Below are positions 8,394 to 17,668 of a stretch of DNA of 37,662 bases, piece after piece. This DNA is from Bacteroidales bacterium (GTDB lineage Bacteria > Bacteroidota > Bacteroidia > Bacteroidales > TTA-H9), in NCBI GenBank assembly GCA_028689615.1, contig JAQVCV010000047.1, positions 1-37,662 of the forward strand, in the 5' to 3' direction. The first letter of the stretch is position 1. The number at the start of each line of letters is the position of its first letter. The notes beneath the pieces were generated by a model that was given only the letters and a program-made list of their open reading frames with translations, had not been told where the DNA came from and made no database searches. The position numbers and the translations under genes are program-made.

Positions 8394-10709
8394 ATGGAAC
8401 AATCAACAACAAATAAACTTCCTTTAAAAGTGTTGTATGTTGAAGATGATTCAGACATCAGAGACAATACATACGAAATCCTCAGCCGACGAATAGAATC
8501 GGTTATGAGCGCTAGCAATGGTTTGGAATGTCTGGACATCTACCGGCAATTCAAACCCGATGTGGTGATCACCGACATCAAAATGCCCAGACTTGACGGG
8601 CTGGCAATGGTTAGAAAAATCCGCGGCAAAAATCCGCAGCAACACATAATTATTGTTAGCGCTTACAACGAAACCGAGTTTCTTGCCCAGGCTATCGAAT
8701 TGGGTGTTGACAGTTTTGTGTTAAAACCCCTCCATTGGCCCCGTTTGTATGATACCCTGAAACAAATTGCCCAGTCGATCTGGTTTGAGGATGAACTTGC
8801 GCAAAAAAACAACCTCATAGCCCAAAAACAAGCACTTCTGGAGTCGATGATCAACAGTGCCAACCAAATTGGCTTTATTTCGGCTGATACTTCTCTGCAA
8901 GTTACATTGAACAACATAATTATAAACCAGTGGCTTACCAAGCAAAACCTCGCTCCCGTCAGCACCCTTCAACCTTTGTTCCCTCTGTGGAAAGGAATGT
9001 CAGACAATCACCCATTGATTGAAATGGTGCAAAAAACACTTGATGGCCAAACAGTTACTCCTATTGAAGACATACTCTGGGACAAAACCGGAACCAAGCT
9101 CTACGAATTGAACTGCTGGCCGATTACCTGTGCCGAACAATCAAATATCAGCGGAGTGAGCATCATGCTTGTTGACATTAGTGAGAAAAAGAAAAACAGA
9201 GAAGAGATCAACCGCTACAAACTTCACCTTGAAGATCTGGTTAAGCAGCGAACCGACGAACTGCTGGCCAGCGAGTTCAGGTACAAAAATCTGATTGAAA
9301 GGCTCAACGACGGGCTCATGATTACCCATACCAACACCATTGCCCTGGCAAATTCAGCCCTCGGGAAACTGATGAACATGAACCCCGCAGACCTTGTTGG
9401 ACAAAGCTTGCTTTCGCTTTTCAGCAACCATATTGCCGACCACATAAACAACATCCACCAAAAGAGGCTTAATGGAGAGGATGTTCCGGATATTTATGAA
9501 ACCCAGATTACTACTGCTGATCAAAAACTTATTCCCGTTGAACTCAACGTCAGCCGGATTAACCAGGACGACAGCCTCAACCACGTGGTTATAATCCGCG
9601 ATCTGAGCCACAGGCACTCCATTGAAAAAGAGCGCAACAAACTTGCCAGTGCTGTTGGGCAAATTGGCGAAGGGGTGATGATTACCAGCAACACCGGGAT
9701 CATCGAGTATGTCAATGCAAGTTTCTGTAAAATAACACAATACACAGAAGAAGAGGTTATTGGAAAAAAGACCAGCCTCCTCAAGAGCGGAAAACACAAC
9801 GACACCTTTTACCAACATATGTGGTCAACCCTTCAAAACGGAAGCAATTGGACTGGTGTGCTTGTGAATAAAAAGAAAGACGGTAGTTTATACCACGAAC
9901 ACTCGGTCATAAGCCCTATTACCGATTCACTTGGCAATATTGTTCATTTTGTGGCAGTAAAACGCGATATAACCAACGACTTGCAGATGGAAAAGAAGAT
10001 GCGTCAGAGCCAGAAGCTGCAAGCTATTGGGACACTAGCAGGAGGCATAGCCCACGATTTTAACAACCTCTTGATGGGCATGTCGGTATATACCGAACTA
10101 GCCATCAACGAATTAAACACCGACAGCACCATCAGGGAATACCTGATGCAGGTGCGATCAGAACAACTTCGTGCCAGAGCATTGGTTGAAAAAATACTGC
10201 TTTTTAGCCGCCAACAAGAGGACGAAGTGCTGCATGAAATCAAAATTAAGGAGGCGGCTTCAGGTTTCATCGATATGTTGAGGGTTACCTTGCCTCCAAG
10301 CATCAATATGGAAGTGCATCTTGAAGAAACAGGCCGTATGGCACTTGATCCAACTCATCTGCAGCAGATACTCATCAACCTGTGCACCAATGCCAGTCAT
10401 GCCATGAGTGGCAGAGGAAATTTAACTATCGAGATTAAAAGAGCGAAAAAGCAACTCCATAACAACGGCGATCATGACGTCTTACTTATCTCCGTGCGCG
10501 ACACAGGGACAGGCATTGATCCGAAAATACAGGAACGGATTTTCGAGCCTTTTTTCACTACAAAACCGGTTGGAGAAGGTACCGGACTTGGATTGGCAAC
10601 CATCCACGGTATTGTGGAAAAATACAACGGAACCATTGACCTGCAAAGTGAACCAGGGAAAGGCACAACTTTCAATATTTTCCTACCTATAAACCATCAA
10701 AATAAATGA
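8394..10709 (+). CDS. REC-PAS-PAS-PAS-histidine kinase
   Basis: A 771-aa soluble kinase with no membrane segment. An N-terminal receiver (about 12-125) has the acidic pair EDD, phospho-acceptor Asp61 (VITDIKMP) and Lys in VLKPLHW. Three PAS-like domains follow (about 145-265, 295-415, 418-535), the last with a PAC-type ending (HFVAVKRDIT); a short coiled coil lies between the first two. The catalytic region is NtrB-like: H-box GGIAHDFNNLL with His554, N-box LINLCTNASHAM, DTGTGID, and GTGLGLATIHGIV. A receiver at the N-terminus of a kinase suggests that its activity is gated by phosphorylation from another kinase, most simply the dCache sensor encoded just upstream. The 3' end overlaps the next gene by 4 nt (ATGA). 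Confidence 0.93.
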   Translation: MEQSTTNKLPLKVLYVEDDSDIRDNTYEILSRRIESVMSASNGLECLDIYRQFKPDVVITDIKMPRLDGLAMVRKIRGKNPQQHIIIVSAYNETEFLAQAIELGVDSFVLKPLHWPRLYDTLKQIAQSIWFEDELAQKNNLIAQKQALLESMINSANQIGFISADTSLQVTLNNIIINQWLTKQNLAPVSTLQPLFPLWKGMSDNHPLIEMVQKTLDGQTVTPIEDILWDKTGTKLYELNCWPITCAEQSNISGVSIMLVDISEKKKNREEINRYKLHLEDLVKQRTDELLASEFRYKNLIERLNDGLMITHTNTIALANSALGKLMNMNPADLVGQSLLSLFSNHIADHINNIHQKRLNGEDVPDIYETQITTADQKLIPVELNVSRINQDDSLNHVVIIRDLSHRHSIEKERNKLASAVGQIGEGVMITSNTGIIEYVNASFCKITQYTEEEVIGKKTSLLKSGKHNDTFYQHMWSTLQNGSNWTGVLVNKKKDGSLYHEHSVISPITDSLGNIVHFVAVKRDITNDLQMEKKMRQSQKLQAIGTLAGGIAHDFNNLLMGMSVYTELAINELNTDSTIREYLMQVRSEQLRARALVEKILLFSRQQEDEVLHEIKIKEAASGFIDMLRVTLPPSINMEVHLEETGRMALDPTHLQQILINLCTNASHAMSGRGNLTIEIKRAKKQLHNNGDHDVLLISVRDTGTGIDPKIQERIFEPFFTTKPVGEGTGLGLATIHGIVEKYNGTIDLQSEPGKGTTFNIFLPINHQNK

Positions 10710-11488
10710 ATTCAAACAATAAAGAACTTCTCGATTTGAATGTACTTTACGCCGAGGATGAAGAAATCATCAGGGAACCCTTTGTTGAAATGCTCAAACG
10801 AAGAGTAAAGTCAGTTACGGCAGTTAAAAACGGGAAAGAAGCCCTCGAGCAGTACAACACGAACCACTTCGACCTGATCATTACCGACATCAGGATGCCC
10901 GTGATGACTGGCTTGGAACTTGCAGCCGAAATCAGGCGCACCAACATGTACATCCCCATCATTGTTACCACGGCATACGAATTTCGCGATTTTCTGATCA
11001 GGGCTATCGAAGTGGGCATCAACAAGTATCTGGTAAAACCAATCCAAAAGGAATCGGTAACACTGGCCCTTGAAGAGATGATGACTCTCGTGCAGTTTCA
11101 ACGTAAATTATCAGACCATCACGAACTAATTGACCTTATCATCAGAGGTGAAAACAAAATCATCATCTGGGCTGCAATCCAAAACGCCAATACCATAAAC
11201 AGCGATTTTTTGGAGTATTTCAAGATCCCCTCACGCGATGATTTCTACAGCCAGTATGCCAGTCCCACCGACTTTTTTCAAAAAAACAGCGACAAATTGT
11301 TCAGATACAACACCACCAAGGACATCAGATGGATTGACTCCTTCATGAAACTCAACGGAGTGGAGCGCAACACCATCATCAACATGGCGGGTTATACCAC
11401 CGACACCGATTTCCATCTCACCATGAAAGTGTTTGGCAACAACACCAAGGTAGCCTTCATCCTCAAGCCCTATCACGATCAACCCTAA
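10706..11488 (+). CDS. Response regulator with orphan C-terminal PAS-like domain
   Basis: A 260-aa protein. The receiver domain (about 10-125) is complete: acidic EDE, Asp61 in IITDIRMP, a Thr in VTTAY, and Lys in YLVKPIQ. The remaining about 130 residues match no standard output I know. The part with DFLEYFKIPSRDDFYSQYASPTDFF, then RWIDSFM and INMAG, resembles the PAS-like module that follows receivers in some Campylobacterota kinases, but no kinase, HTH, GGDEF, EAL or HD-GYP is attached. It may serve as a phosphate shuttle or protein-interaction output (inference). Start overlaps the upstream stop by 4 nt; the next gene begins 10 nt after its stop. Confidence 0.88.
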   Translation: MNSNNKELLDLNVLYAEDEEIIREPFVEMLKRRVKSVTAVKNGKEALEQYNTNHFDLIITDIRMPVMTGLELAAEIRRTNMYIPIIVTTAYEFRDFLIRAIEVGINKYLVKPIQKESVTLALEEMMTLVQFQRKLSDHHELIDLIIRGENKIIIWAAIQNANTINSDFLEYFKIPSRDDFYSQYASPTDFFQKNSDKLFRYNTTKDIRWIDSFMKLNGVERNTIINMAGYTTDTDFHLTMKVFGNNTKVAFILKPYHDQP

Positions 11489-11498
11489 ATTCAAGGTC

Positions 11499-13409
11499 AT
11501 GGATAAAATCCCAATCAGACTTCTCTACGTTGAAGACGACGACTACATCAGGTACCCGATGGCCGAGATGCTTGCCCGACGGGTGGACGCTATAAAACCA
11601 GCAGCATCAGGAGTTGAGGCCTTAGAATTGATAACTCAATTTGAGCCCGATATTCTGCTAACCGACATCAAAATGCCCGGAATGTCGGGGCTGGAACTTA
11701 TCAGGCAGGTGAAAGCAAAAATGCCCGAAGTGAGAACCATCATACTATCGGCTCACAACGAGGCCGATTTCTTTGTGGAAGCCATCGAGGTTGGTGTTGA
11801 CAGTTTCATGATCAAACCAGTGAACCGACAAACCATGTTCTCGACACTGGAACGAATTGCACAAGAGACCATTTCGCGCAGGAGAGCCGCCATAAGCGAG
11901 CTACGCTTCAGAACCCTGGCTTCTGCAGCTGCCGATGCTATAGTGGTTGTTGACAACAGTCAATCGGTAACTTTCTGGAACAATGCCGCCGAACGAATTT
12001 TCGGTTATACCACTACCGAGATGGCAGGCAGAAACCTGAGAACCCTTTTCCCTCATTTCCAATGGACTGAAACATCAGACCCACCTCCCAGAAACAACAA
12101 CTCAGCAACCGAACTGGAAGCTGTTAGAGCCAATGGTGACCAATTTACCTGCGAAGCCACCTTCTCGCCTTTTCTAACTGCAGAAAAACCAGGGTCGCTC
12201 ATCATCGTTCGCGATGTTAGCGAAAGAAAACGCCGTGAGGCTGAATTGGTATTGGCTAAAGAAAATGCCGAAGCTGCCACCCGGGCCAAACAACAATTCC
12301 TGTCGGTGATGAGCCACGAAATCAGAACCCCCCTGAATGGTATCATTGGAGCTGTAAACCTGCTGATAAATGAAGATCCCAGAGCCGACCAGGTTGACTA
12401 TTTAAAAACCCTTGAATTTTCGGGCAATCAACTCCTTGCCATTGTTAACGACATTCTTGATTTCTCAAAAATTGAAGCTACAGGCATCGAGTTTGAATCG
12501 ATTGAATTCAACCTGAAAGAACTTGTTGAAGGGCAACTTAAGATGTTCTCTTACAAAGCATCCGACAAAGGAATAGGATTGGATTTAGCCTATGATCCCG
12601 ATCTTAAAGAGGTTGTAACCGGCGACCCCATGCGGCTCAACCAGATACTCACCAACCTGATTGGCAATGCAGTGAAATTTACCGAAAAGGGGCAAATATT
12701 TGTGAGGGTAAAACAATCAGACAACCTGTTCTATTTCGAGGTAGAAGACACAGGAATCGGAATTCCTGCCGAAAAACTAGAAACCATTTTCGAGTTCTTC
12801 AGCCAGGCCGATGCCAATACTACCAGAAAGTATGGCGGAACAGGCCTTGGACTGGCCATCTCAAAGAAACTTATCAACCTGCAGGGAGGCACCCTTTCGG
12901 TAACCAGCGAAGTTGGTACGGGCAGCACCTTCACCTTCTCGTTGCCTTTAAAAACTTCCGAAACCAGATCGGCCAAACCCGATGTGGATGGAAGCGGAAA
13001 AAAAATCTACCCTCTCGACGGAGTAAGAGTGTTGGTGGTAGAAGACAACCGCATCAACCAAATGATCGCCAAGAAATTCCTCGACAGGTGGAACTGCCAG
13101 ACATCCATTGCCTCAAACGGATTTGAAGCCCTTGAATTAATTGTTAACCATAGGTTTGACATGGTGCTGATGGATTTGCAGATGCCCGAACTCGATGGTT
13201 ACGAAACATCCCGCAGAATCAGAGCTTTTGATGACGATTATTTAAAAACCATCCCTATTGTAGCACTTACTGCTTCTGCCTTCTACGAAGTGAAAGAAGG
13301 GGTGATGGGGGCAGGTATGACTGATATTCTTAACAAACCGTTCATTCCTGAAGAATTAAACCAAAAAATTTACCACTACATCAACCAAGGGAACAAGGGA
13401 AATAGTTGA
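11499..13409 (+). CDS. Hybrid histidine kinase, REC-PAS-HisKA-HATPase-REC
   Basis: A 636-aa cytoplasmic hybrid kinase. N-terminal receiver (1-125) with Asp56 (LLTDIKMP) and Lys107 (IKPV). PAS domain about 133-245 ([18 protein letters not shown], with the PAC end [10 protein letters not shown]). HisKA with His273 ([11 protein letters not shown]), ATPase with N-box [17 protein letters not shown] and GTGLGLAIS, and a C-terminal receiver with Asp559 (VLMDLQMP) and Lys613 (LNKPF). Two receivers flanking one kinase core fit an integrating node of a multi-step phosphorelay. No Hpt domain is present in this protein or the window. It is the last gene of the operon; a weak hairpin overlaps its stop codon. 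Confidence 0.94.
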   Translation: MDKIPIRLLYVEDDDYIRYPMAEMLARRVDAIKPAASGVEALELITQFEPDILLTDIKMPGMSGLELIRQVKAKMPEVRTIILSAHNEADFFVEAIEVGVDSFMIKPVNRQTMFSTLERIAQETISRRRAAISELRFRTLASAAADAIVVVDNSQSVTFWNNAAERIFGYTTTEMAGRNLRTLFPHFQWTETSDPPPRNNNSATELEAVRANGDQFTCEATFSPFLTAEKPGSLIIVRDVSERKRREAELVLAKENAEAATRAKQQFLSVMSHEIRTPLNGIIGAVNLLINEDPRADQVDYLKTLEFSGNQLLAIVNDILDFSKIEATGIEFESIEFNLKELVEGQLKMFSYKASDKGIGLDLAYDPDLKEVVTGDPMRLNQILTNLIGNAVKFTEKGQIFVRVKQSDNLFYFEVEDTGIGIPAEKLETIFEFFSQADANTTRKYGGTGLGLAISKKLINLQGGTLSVTSEVGTGSTFTFSLPLKTSETRSAKPDVDGSGKKIYPLDGVRVLVVEDNRINQMIAKKFLDRWNCQTSIASNGFEALELIVNHRFDMVLMDLQMPELDGYETSRRIRAFDDDYLKTIPIVALTASAFYEVKEGVMGAGMTDILNKPFIPEELNQKIYHYINQGNKGNS

Positions 13410-13432
13410 TTGACCGAAACTTCATTCCCTTG
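13394..13432 (+). terminator. Weak candidate terminator after the signalling operon
   Basis: An 8-bp inverted repeat (CAAGGGAA/TTCCCTTG) with a 23-nt loop spans the stop codon of the hybrid kinase and is followed by CTTTTC. The stem is short, the loop long and the T tract poor, so this is only suggestive. Confidence 0.35.
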
Positions 13433-13470
13433 CTTTTCGCAGAGATGCACACTCGAACCCAACTCTGTTT

Positions 13471-13500
13471 TTGACAACATAAAGCAAAGCCGTAACTTTG
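13471..13500 (+). promoter_or_regulatory. Bacteroidota-type promoter for the pnuC operon
   Basis: TTG (13471-13473, within TTTTTGAC) is followed after 19 nt by TAACTTTG (13493-13500), a full match to the TAnnTTTG -7 element. The pnuC ATG is 34 nt downstream. No riboswitch-like structure is visible in the 125-nt leader interval. Confidence 0.8.
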
Positions 13501-13534
13501 ACCATGATTTTCATTTTGCTTTAACCAGTCATTC

Positions 13535-14143
13535 ATGAACGATTTTATCAGCGGTTTGATGAGCGGTATTGCCAACACAACACCCCTCGAATACATTGCA
13601 GTGTTTACAGGCATCCTGAGCGTTTGGTATTGCCGCCGTGAGAACATTTTGGTATTTCCCACCGGATTGGTCAATGTCATGATTTACGTTTATCTGTTCT
13701 TCAAAGCAGGAATGTATGCCAACATGGGAATCAACGCAGTGTTTTTTATCACGAGCATCTATGGATGGTACAACTGGAGCCGCGGTTCATCGGATGAGAA
13801 ACTGATTGTTACAACCCTGCATGGCAGCAAGATATGGATATTCGCGATGACTACCATCCTGATCTCTATCATCCTGTACTTCATCCTCACCCGTTTTACC
13901 AACAGTCCGGCACCCCTGATGGACAGCATCACCACCGCGATTTTCATTACAGCCATGTGGTTGCAAGCCATCAAGAAACGGGAAACCTGGCTGCTGTGGA
14001 TTGCTGGCGATGTGTTGATGATCCCCCTGAGCATCGTGATGGGACTCCACTTCACGGCCGTTCAATACCTCGCTTTTTTGGGATTGGCCGTTTCGGGATG
14101 GATAGAATGGACAAAATCGTATAAAACCAACCTTGCCAAATGA
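13535..14143 (+). CDS. pnuC: PnuC-family nicotinamide riboside transporter
   Basis: A 202-aa inner-membrane protein with about seven hydrophobic segments, the size and topology of PnuC. Family-like features are the N-terminal LEYIAVFTGILSVWYCRRENILVFPTG segment, NVMIYVYLFF, SIYGWYNWSRG, and the C-terminal WLLWIAGDVLMIPL and LAFLGLAVSGWIEW motifs. PnuC carries nicotinamide riboside by facilitated diffusion, and net uptake depends on intracellular phosphorylation. The next gene encodes a matching kinase and overlaps by 4 nt (ATGA), which strongly supports nicotinamide riboside as substrate over the thiamine-type (PnuT) paralogue. Confidence 0.92.
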   Translation: MNDFISGLMSGIANTTPLEYIAVFTGILSVWYCRRENILVFPTGLVNVMIYVYLFFKAGMYANMGINAVFFITSIYGWYNWSRGSSDEKLIVTTLHGSKIWIFAMTTILISIILYFILTRFTNSPAPLMDSITTAIFITAMWLQAIKKRETWLLWIAGDVLMIPLSIVMGLHFTAVQYLAFLGLAVSGWIEWTKSYKTNLAK

Positions 14144-14673
14144 AACCCACCCCCCTGAGGATAGCCATCACCGGCCCCGAAAGCACCGGAAAGTCGAGCC
14201 TGGCCAAAGAGCTGGCCGCCCATTACAACACCCTTTTTGTTGAAGAATATGCCCGTGAATACATCGACCAATTGGGCCGACAGTATTCAGAAGACGACAT
14301 TTTACAGATTGCCCGCGGACAACTTGCCAACGAAGAAGAAAAAGCCGGCAGAGCCCGCAACCTTTTGTTCTGCGACACCGAACTCACTGTTTGTCAGATA
14401 TGGAGCCTTGTAAAGTACAACAGGTGCCATCCGTGGATCAGCCAAACCATGGCAGCAAGACCTTACCCGCTCTACCTGCTCACCAACATCGACCTTGCGT
14501 GGGAAGACGATCCGCAAAGAGAGCACCCTCACCTCAGAGAGCACCTGTTTCAATTGTACCACGAAAACCTGAGCCGGCGTGGCGTCAACTTTGCCGTTGT
14601 AAGCGGACAGGGAACCGACCGCCTCCTTTGCGCCATCCGTCAGGTTGAAAACCTTTTACAATCGTACCGTTAA
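14140..14673 (+). CDS. NadR-like ribosylnicotinamide kinase (stand-alone)
   Basis: A 177-aa P-loop protein that matches only the C-terminal kinase domain of NadR. The Walker A motif GPESTGKSS is at residues 12-20, followed by the characteristic VEEYAREYI segment and by FCDTE (Walker B-like) near residue 78, then YPLYLLTNIDLAWEDDPQRE, also typical of the family. It lacks both the HTH repressor and the NMN adenylyltransferase domains of enterobacterial NadR. The expected reaction is ATP-dependent phosphorylation of nicotinamide riboside to NMN, trapping what PnuC imports. The 4-nt overlap with pnuC suggests coupled translation. Confidence 0.9.
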   Translation: MKPTPLRIAITGPESTGKSSLAKELAAHYNTLFVEEYAREYIDQLGRQYSEDDILQIARGQLANEEEKAGRARNLLFCDTELTVCQIWSLVKYNRCHPWISQTMAARPYPLYLLTNIDLAWEDDPQREHPHLREHLFQLYHENLSRRGVNFAVVSGQGTDRLLCAIRQVENLLQSYR

Positions 14674-14701
14674 TTCAATTTCATAACAACCACACCAAAC
14701 C

Positions 14702-15382
14702 ATGAGCATTGCCGAAAACCTGAAAACCTTGCGAAACGAGCTGCCCAAAGAGGTAACACTGATAGCGGTGTCGAAAACCAAGCCCATCGAGCTGCTGGAA
14801 GAAGCTTACCAGGCCGGACAACGGCAGTTTGGCGAAAACAAAGCCCAGGAAATGGCCCTCAAAGCACCTCAACTCCCAAACGATGTTGAATGGCATTTCA
14901 TCGGGCATCTGCAAACCAACAAGGTTAAAATGATAGCCCCCGTGGTTCATACCATCCACAGCATCGACAGCCTGAAACTGCTTACCGAGATCAACCGTGA
15001 AGCGGCCAAAGCCAACCGCACCATCAGGTGTTTGCTCCAGTTCCATATCGCAACTGAAGAAACCAAATTCGGCCTCGACGAAGCCGAAGCACATGAACTG
15101 ATGAAACACACTCTGGGGTCAGATTTCAAAAACATCATAATATCAGGAGTTATGGGGATGGCCACCTATACCGATAACCAGGAAACTATCAGAACAGAAT
15201 TCAGGCGTTTGCATAAAATATTTACAACATTAAAATCAACTTACTTTGCTGCTGACGACCGTTTCAAGGAAATCAGCATGGGAATGTCGGGCGATTACAA
15301 GACGGCTGTAGAAGAAGGTAGCACCTGCATAAGGATCGGGACAGCCATTTTTGGAGAAAGAAACTACCAATCATTCAAATAA
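14702..15382 (+). CDS. YggS/PLPBP-family pyridoxal phosphate homeostasis protein
   Basis: A 226-aa cytoplasmic protein with the fold-type III TIM barrel of the YggS family, which binds PLP without known catalysis and buffers B6 levels. The PLP lysine is Lys25 (AVSKTKP). Other signatures are FGENKAQE, WHFIGHLQTNKVK, HSIDS, KFGLDE, GVMGMATYT, and near the C-terminus SMGMSGDY and RIGTAIFGER, which contribute phosphate binding. It begins 28 nt after the nicotinamide riboside kinase gene and could belong to the same transcript; both would then serve cofactor homeostasis. Length is normal. Confidence 0.95.
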   Translation: MSIAENLKTLRNELPKEVTLIAVSKTKPIELLEEAYQAGQRQFGENKAQEMALKAPQLPNDVEWHFIGHLQTNKVKMIAPVVHTIHSIDSLKLLTEINREAAKANRTIRCLLQFHIATEETKFGLDEAEAHELMKHTLGSDFKNIIISGVMGMATYTDNQETIRTEFRRLHKIFTTLKSTYFAADDRFKEISMGMSGDYKTAVEEGSTCIRIGTAIFGERNYQSFK

Positions 15383-15408
15383 ATCACCAAAAAAAAATCA
15401 TTTTCTTT

Positions 15409-16992
15409 ATGAAACCACGCCTAATGTTCTTTTTATCAGCCCTGCTGTTCGCCGTCGCTACAACAGGTCAGATTCATGTTTCAGGACCGGTTAGCGGCAA
15501 TTGGTCCGACACGGTTTATGTGGATGGCGATTTGATCGTAGAAGAAGGGGAATCGCTTCAGATAGCTGCCGGTACCAAAGTGATCTTCACAACGCCAGCC
15601 ATTTTTCATGTTGGCGGATCGCTGCAATCAAACGGCACTGCAGATGAACCTATTTACTTCACCGTTAGCGATACTACAGGCTTTGCCGATTCCAGCTCAC
15701 TTGCAGGAGCCTGGCAGGGGTTGGTGTACTCTCACATGGTTCCCACCACCGATTCCTCTGTTTTTCAACATACCTGGTTTGAATATACCAAAGACAAGCG
15801 CGATAATGGCGAAACCTCGCTGGGTGGCGCTTTCACCGTAAATGGGTTTAGCAAACTCCGATTCAGCTATTGCACCTTCAGCAAAGCCCATTCGTGGAGC
15901 GGTGGAGGAGCAGCAGCAATGACCGGTGGCGCCGACATCGTTTTCAAGAATTGTGTTTTCACCAATTGCCGCGTTTACGACAGCCTGATGGGCTACGGGG
16001 GTGCCCTTTATGCTTTCCAGTCGTCGCCTGTTGTTGAACACTGCCTTTTCGACAGCAACCTGGGCGTTTGGCTGGGTGGAGGTTTGTGCTTTTATTACAG
16101 CAACCCCCTGATTCGTTTCAACGAATTCAGAGGAAACAACGCCTACATCGGGGGTGGCATCTCGTTGGTTCATTGCCGCCCGCAACGTGTAATTAGCAAC
16201 AACGTGTTGCACCACAATGGTCCGGCAATTTTCGGGGGGGGAATAGCCTGCAACAACGCGAGCGACCCCGTGTTTGCAAACAACACCATTGTTGAAAATT
16301 TTGCCATTTATGGAGGTGGTTTCTATTGCAACGACTCTGCTGCACCCACAGTTTACAACACCATTATTTCCAACAATATTGGCTTTGCACCCTCGGGGGC
16401 TCAGGTTTATATATGGGACGTGTATTCACATCCCAACTTCTATTATTGCAACATCCAGGATGGCCTTGAAGGGTTTTATGGGAGTGGTGCGCAGGGTGGC
16501 TACCATGGCATTTATGAAAACAACCTCGACACCACCAACAATTTCCAGGCAGGCGGAGCATTTCCCTGGATTCTATCCGATTCGTCGTTGCTGCGCGATG
16601 CAGGAACACCCGATACCACCGGGTTGCAAATCACCACGACAGACTTCGCTCAAAATCCCCGCATGGTAAGAAACCGCGTTGACATCGGGGCCTTTGAGTG
16701 GCAATCGGGTGCAGGAATGGGAAAACCCTACAGCCATAAAATTGCTTCGGTATCGCCCAACCCCACTTCAGGACACGTGGTAATCACCCTTCCCGATGGC
16801 GAAGACGGCGTGCATCAAATCAACCTTTACGACCCTGCCGGACGATGGGTTGGCATGATCAACATCGAAATCAGCGGTTTGCGCGGTGAGGCAAACCTCA
16901 CCCCCTTCTGCTCACGAAACACCGGGTGGCTGCTCCTTGTGATCAAAGGGAACAACCACCAATACAAGGCTCGTGTCACCCTGACCCACTAA
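15409..16992 (+). CDS. Secreted right-handed beta-helix protein with T9SS tail
   Basis: A 527-aa exported protein with signal peptide MKPRLMFFLSALLFAVATTGQ. The body (about 30-430) is a parallel beta-helix of the pectin-lyase-like type: repeated short coils with NN, GGG or GGA turns, such as GGALYAFQSSPVVEHCLFDSN, GGGLCFYYSNPLIRFNEF and GGGIACNNASDPVFANNTI. The last part before the tail has the DAGTPDT...RNRVDIGAFEW ending common in such proteins. The final about 80 residues (SVSPNPTSGHVVI..., INLYDPAGRWVG) form a Por secretion tail. It may bind or cleave polysaccharide, but no catalytic triad can be assigned, so the function is open. It starts 26 nt after the YggS-like gene. Confidence 0.9.
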   Translation: MKPRLMFFLSALLFAVATTGQIHVSGPVSGNWSDTVYVDGDLIVEEGESLQIAAGTKVIFTTPAIFHVGGSLQSNGTADEPIYFTVSDTTGFADSSSLAGAWQGLVYSHMVPTTDSSVFQHTWFEYTKDKRDNGETSLGGAFTVNGFSKLRFSYCTFSKAHSWSGGGAAAMTGGADIVFKNCVFTNCRVYDSLMGYGGALYAFQSSPVVEHCLFDSNLGVWLGGGLCFYYSNPLIRFNEFRGNNAYIGGGISLVHCRPQRVISNNVLHHNGPAIFGGGIACNNASDPVFANNTIVENFAIYGGGFYCNDSAAPTVYNTIISNNIGFAPSGAQVYIWDVYSHPNFYYCNIQDGLEGFYGSGAQGGYHGIYENNLDTTNNFQAGGAFPWILSDSSLLRDAGTPDTTGLQITTTDFAQNPRMVRNRVDIGAFEWQSGAGMGKPYSHKIASVSPNPTSGHVVITLPDGEDGVHQINLYDPAGRWVGMINIEISGLRGEANLTPFCSRNTGWLLLVIKGNNHQYKARVTLTH

Positions 16993-17067
16993 ACTTGAAA
17001 TCCGCGCAATGTAACTATACACAACCATTTGGGTATAAAAAACACATCACCTCTAAATACATAAGAT

Positions 17068-17652
17068 ATGGAAGAAAAGAAAAGCCTGAAAGGCACCCGC
17101 ACCGAACAAAACCTGCTCAAATCGTTTGCCGGCGAATCGCAGGCACGCAACCGTTACACCTTCTTTGCCAAGAAAGCACGCGAAGAGGGTTACGAGCAAA
17201 TAGCTGCCCTTTTTGAAGAGACAGCCCGTCAGGAAGAGACCCATGCCAAGCAATTCTTCAAATTTCTGGAAGGTGGCATGGTGGAAATCACTGCCTCCTA
17301 CCCTGCCGGAATGATCGGCACCACTGCCGAAAACCTGCTGGCCGCCGCTGAAGGCGAAAACGAAGAGTGGAGCGACCTCTATCCCGAGTTTGCCCGAATT
17401 GCCGAAGAAGAGGGTTTCAAACAAATTGCCGTGAAATTTAAAGCCATCGCCAAAGTGGAAGCCGAACATGAAAAGCGGTACCGCAAACTGCTGGCCAACA
17501 TCGAAAACGGCGAAGTGTTTAAAAAGAAGAAAAAGGTGCGCTGGGTGTGCCGCAAATGTGGCTTCGTGCACGAGAGCGAGAATGCCCCGCAAAAATGCCC
17601 CGCCTGCGACCACCCTCAGGCTTACTTTGAAGAGATGGCCGAAAATTACTAA
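17068..17652 (+). CDS. Rubrerythrin
   Basis: A 194-aa cytoplasmic non-haem diiron peroxidase that reduces hydrogen peroxide in anaerobes. The ferritin-like four-helix domain (about 1-145) shows the iron ligands in FAGESQARNRY, FEETARQEETHAK, EGENEEW...FARIAEEEG and KVEAEHEKRY. The C-terminal rubredoxin-like domain (about 158-190) has the two CxxC pairs, WVCRKCG and KCPACDHP, that bind one iron and pass electrons to the diiron site. Length and order match classical rubrerythrin. It is separated from the beta-helix gene by 75 nt and is followed by a strong terminator, so it is probably transcribed alone. Confidence 0.97.
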   Translation: MEEKKSLKGTRTEQNLLKSFAGESQARNRYTFFAKKAREEGYEQIAALFEETARQEETHAKQFFKFLEGGMVEITASYPAGMIGTTAENLLAAAEGENEEWSDLYPEFARIAEEEGFKQIAVKFKAIAKVEAEHEKRYRKLLANIENGEVFKKKKKVRWVCRKCGFVHESENAPQKCPACDHPQAYFEEMAENY

Positions 17653-17668
17653 AATGCCCGGCCTCAGT

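Noticed and set aside
13410-13534. Riboswitch upstream of pnuC
   Set aside because: The interval is short, mostly promoter, and shows no recognisable TPP or NAD-sensing aptamer core by eye.
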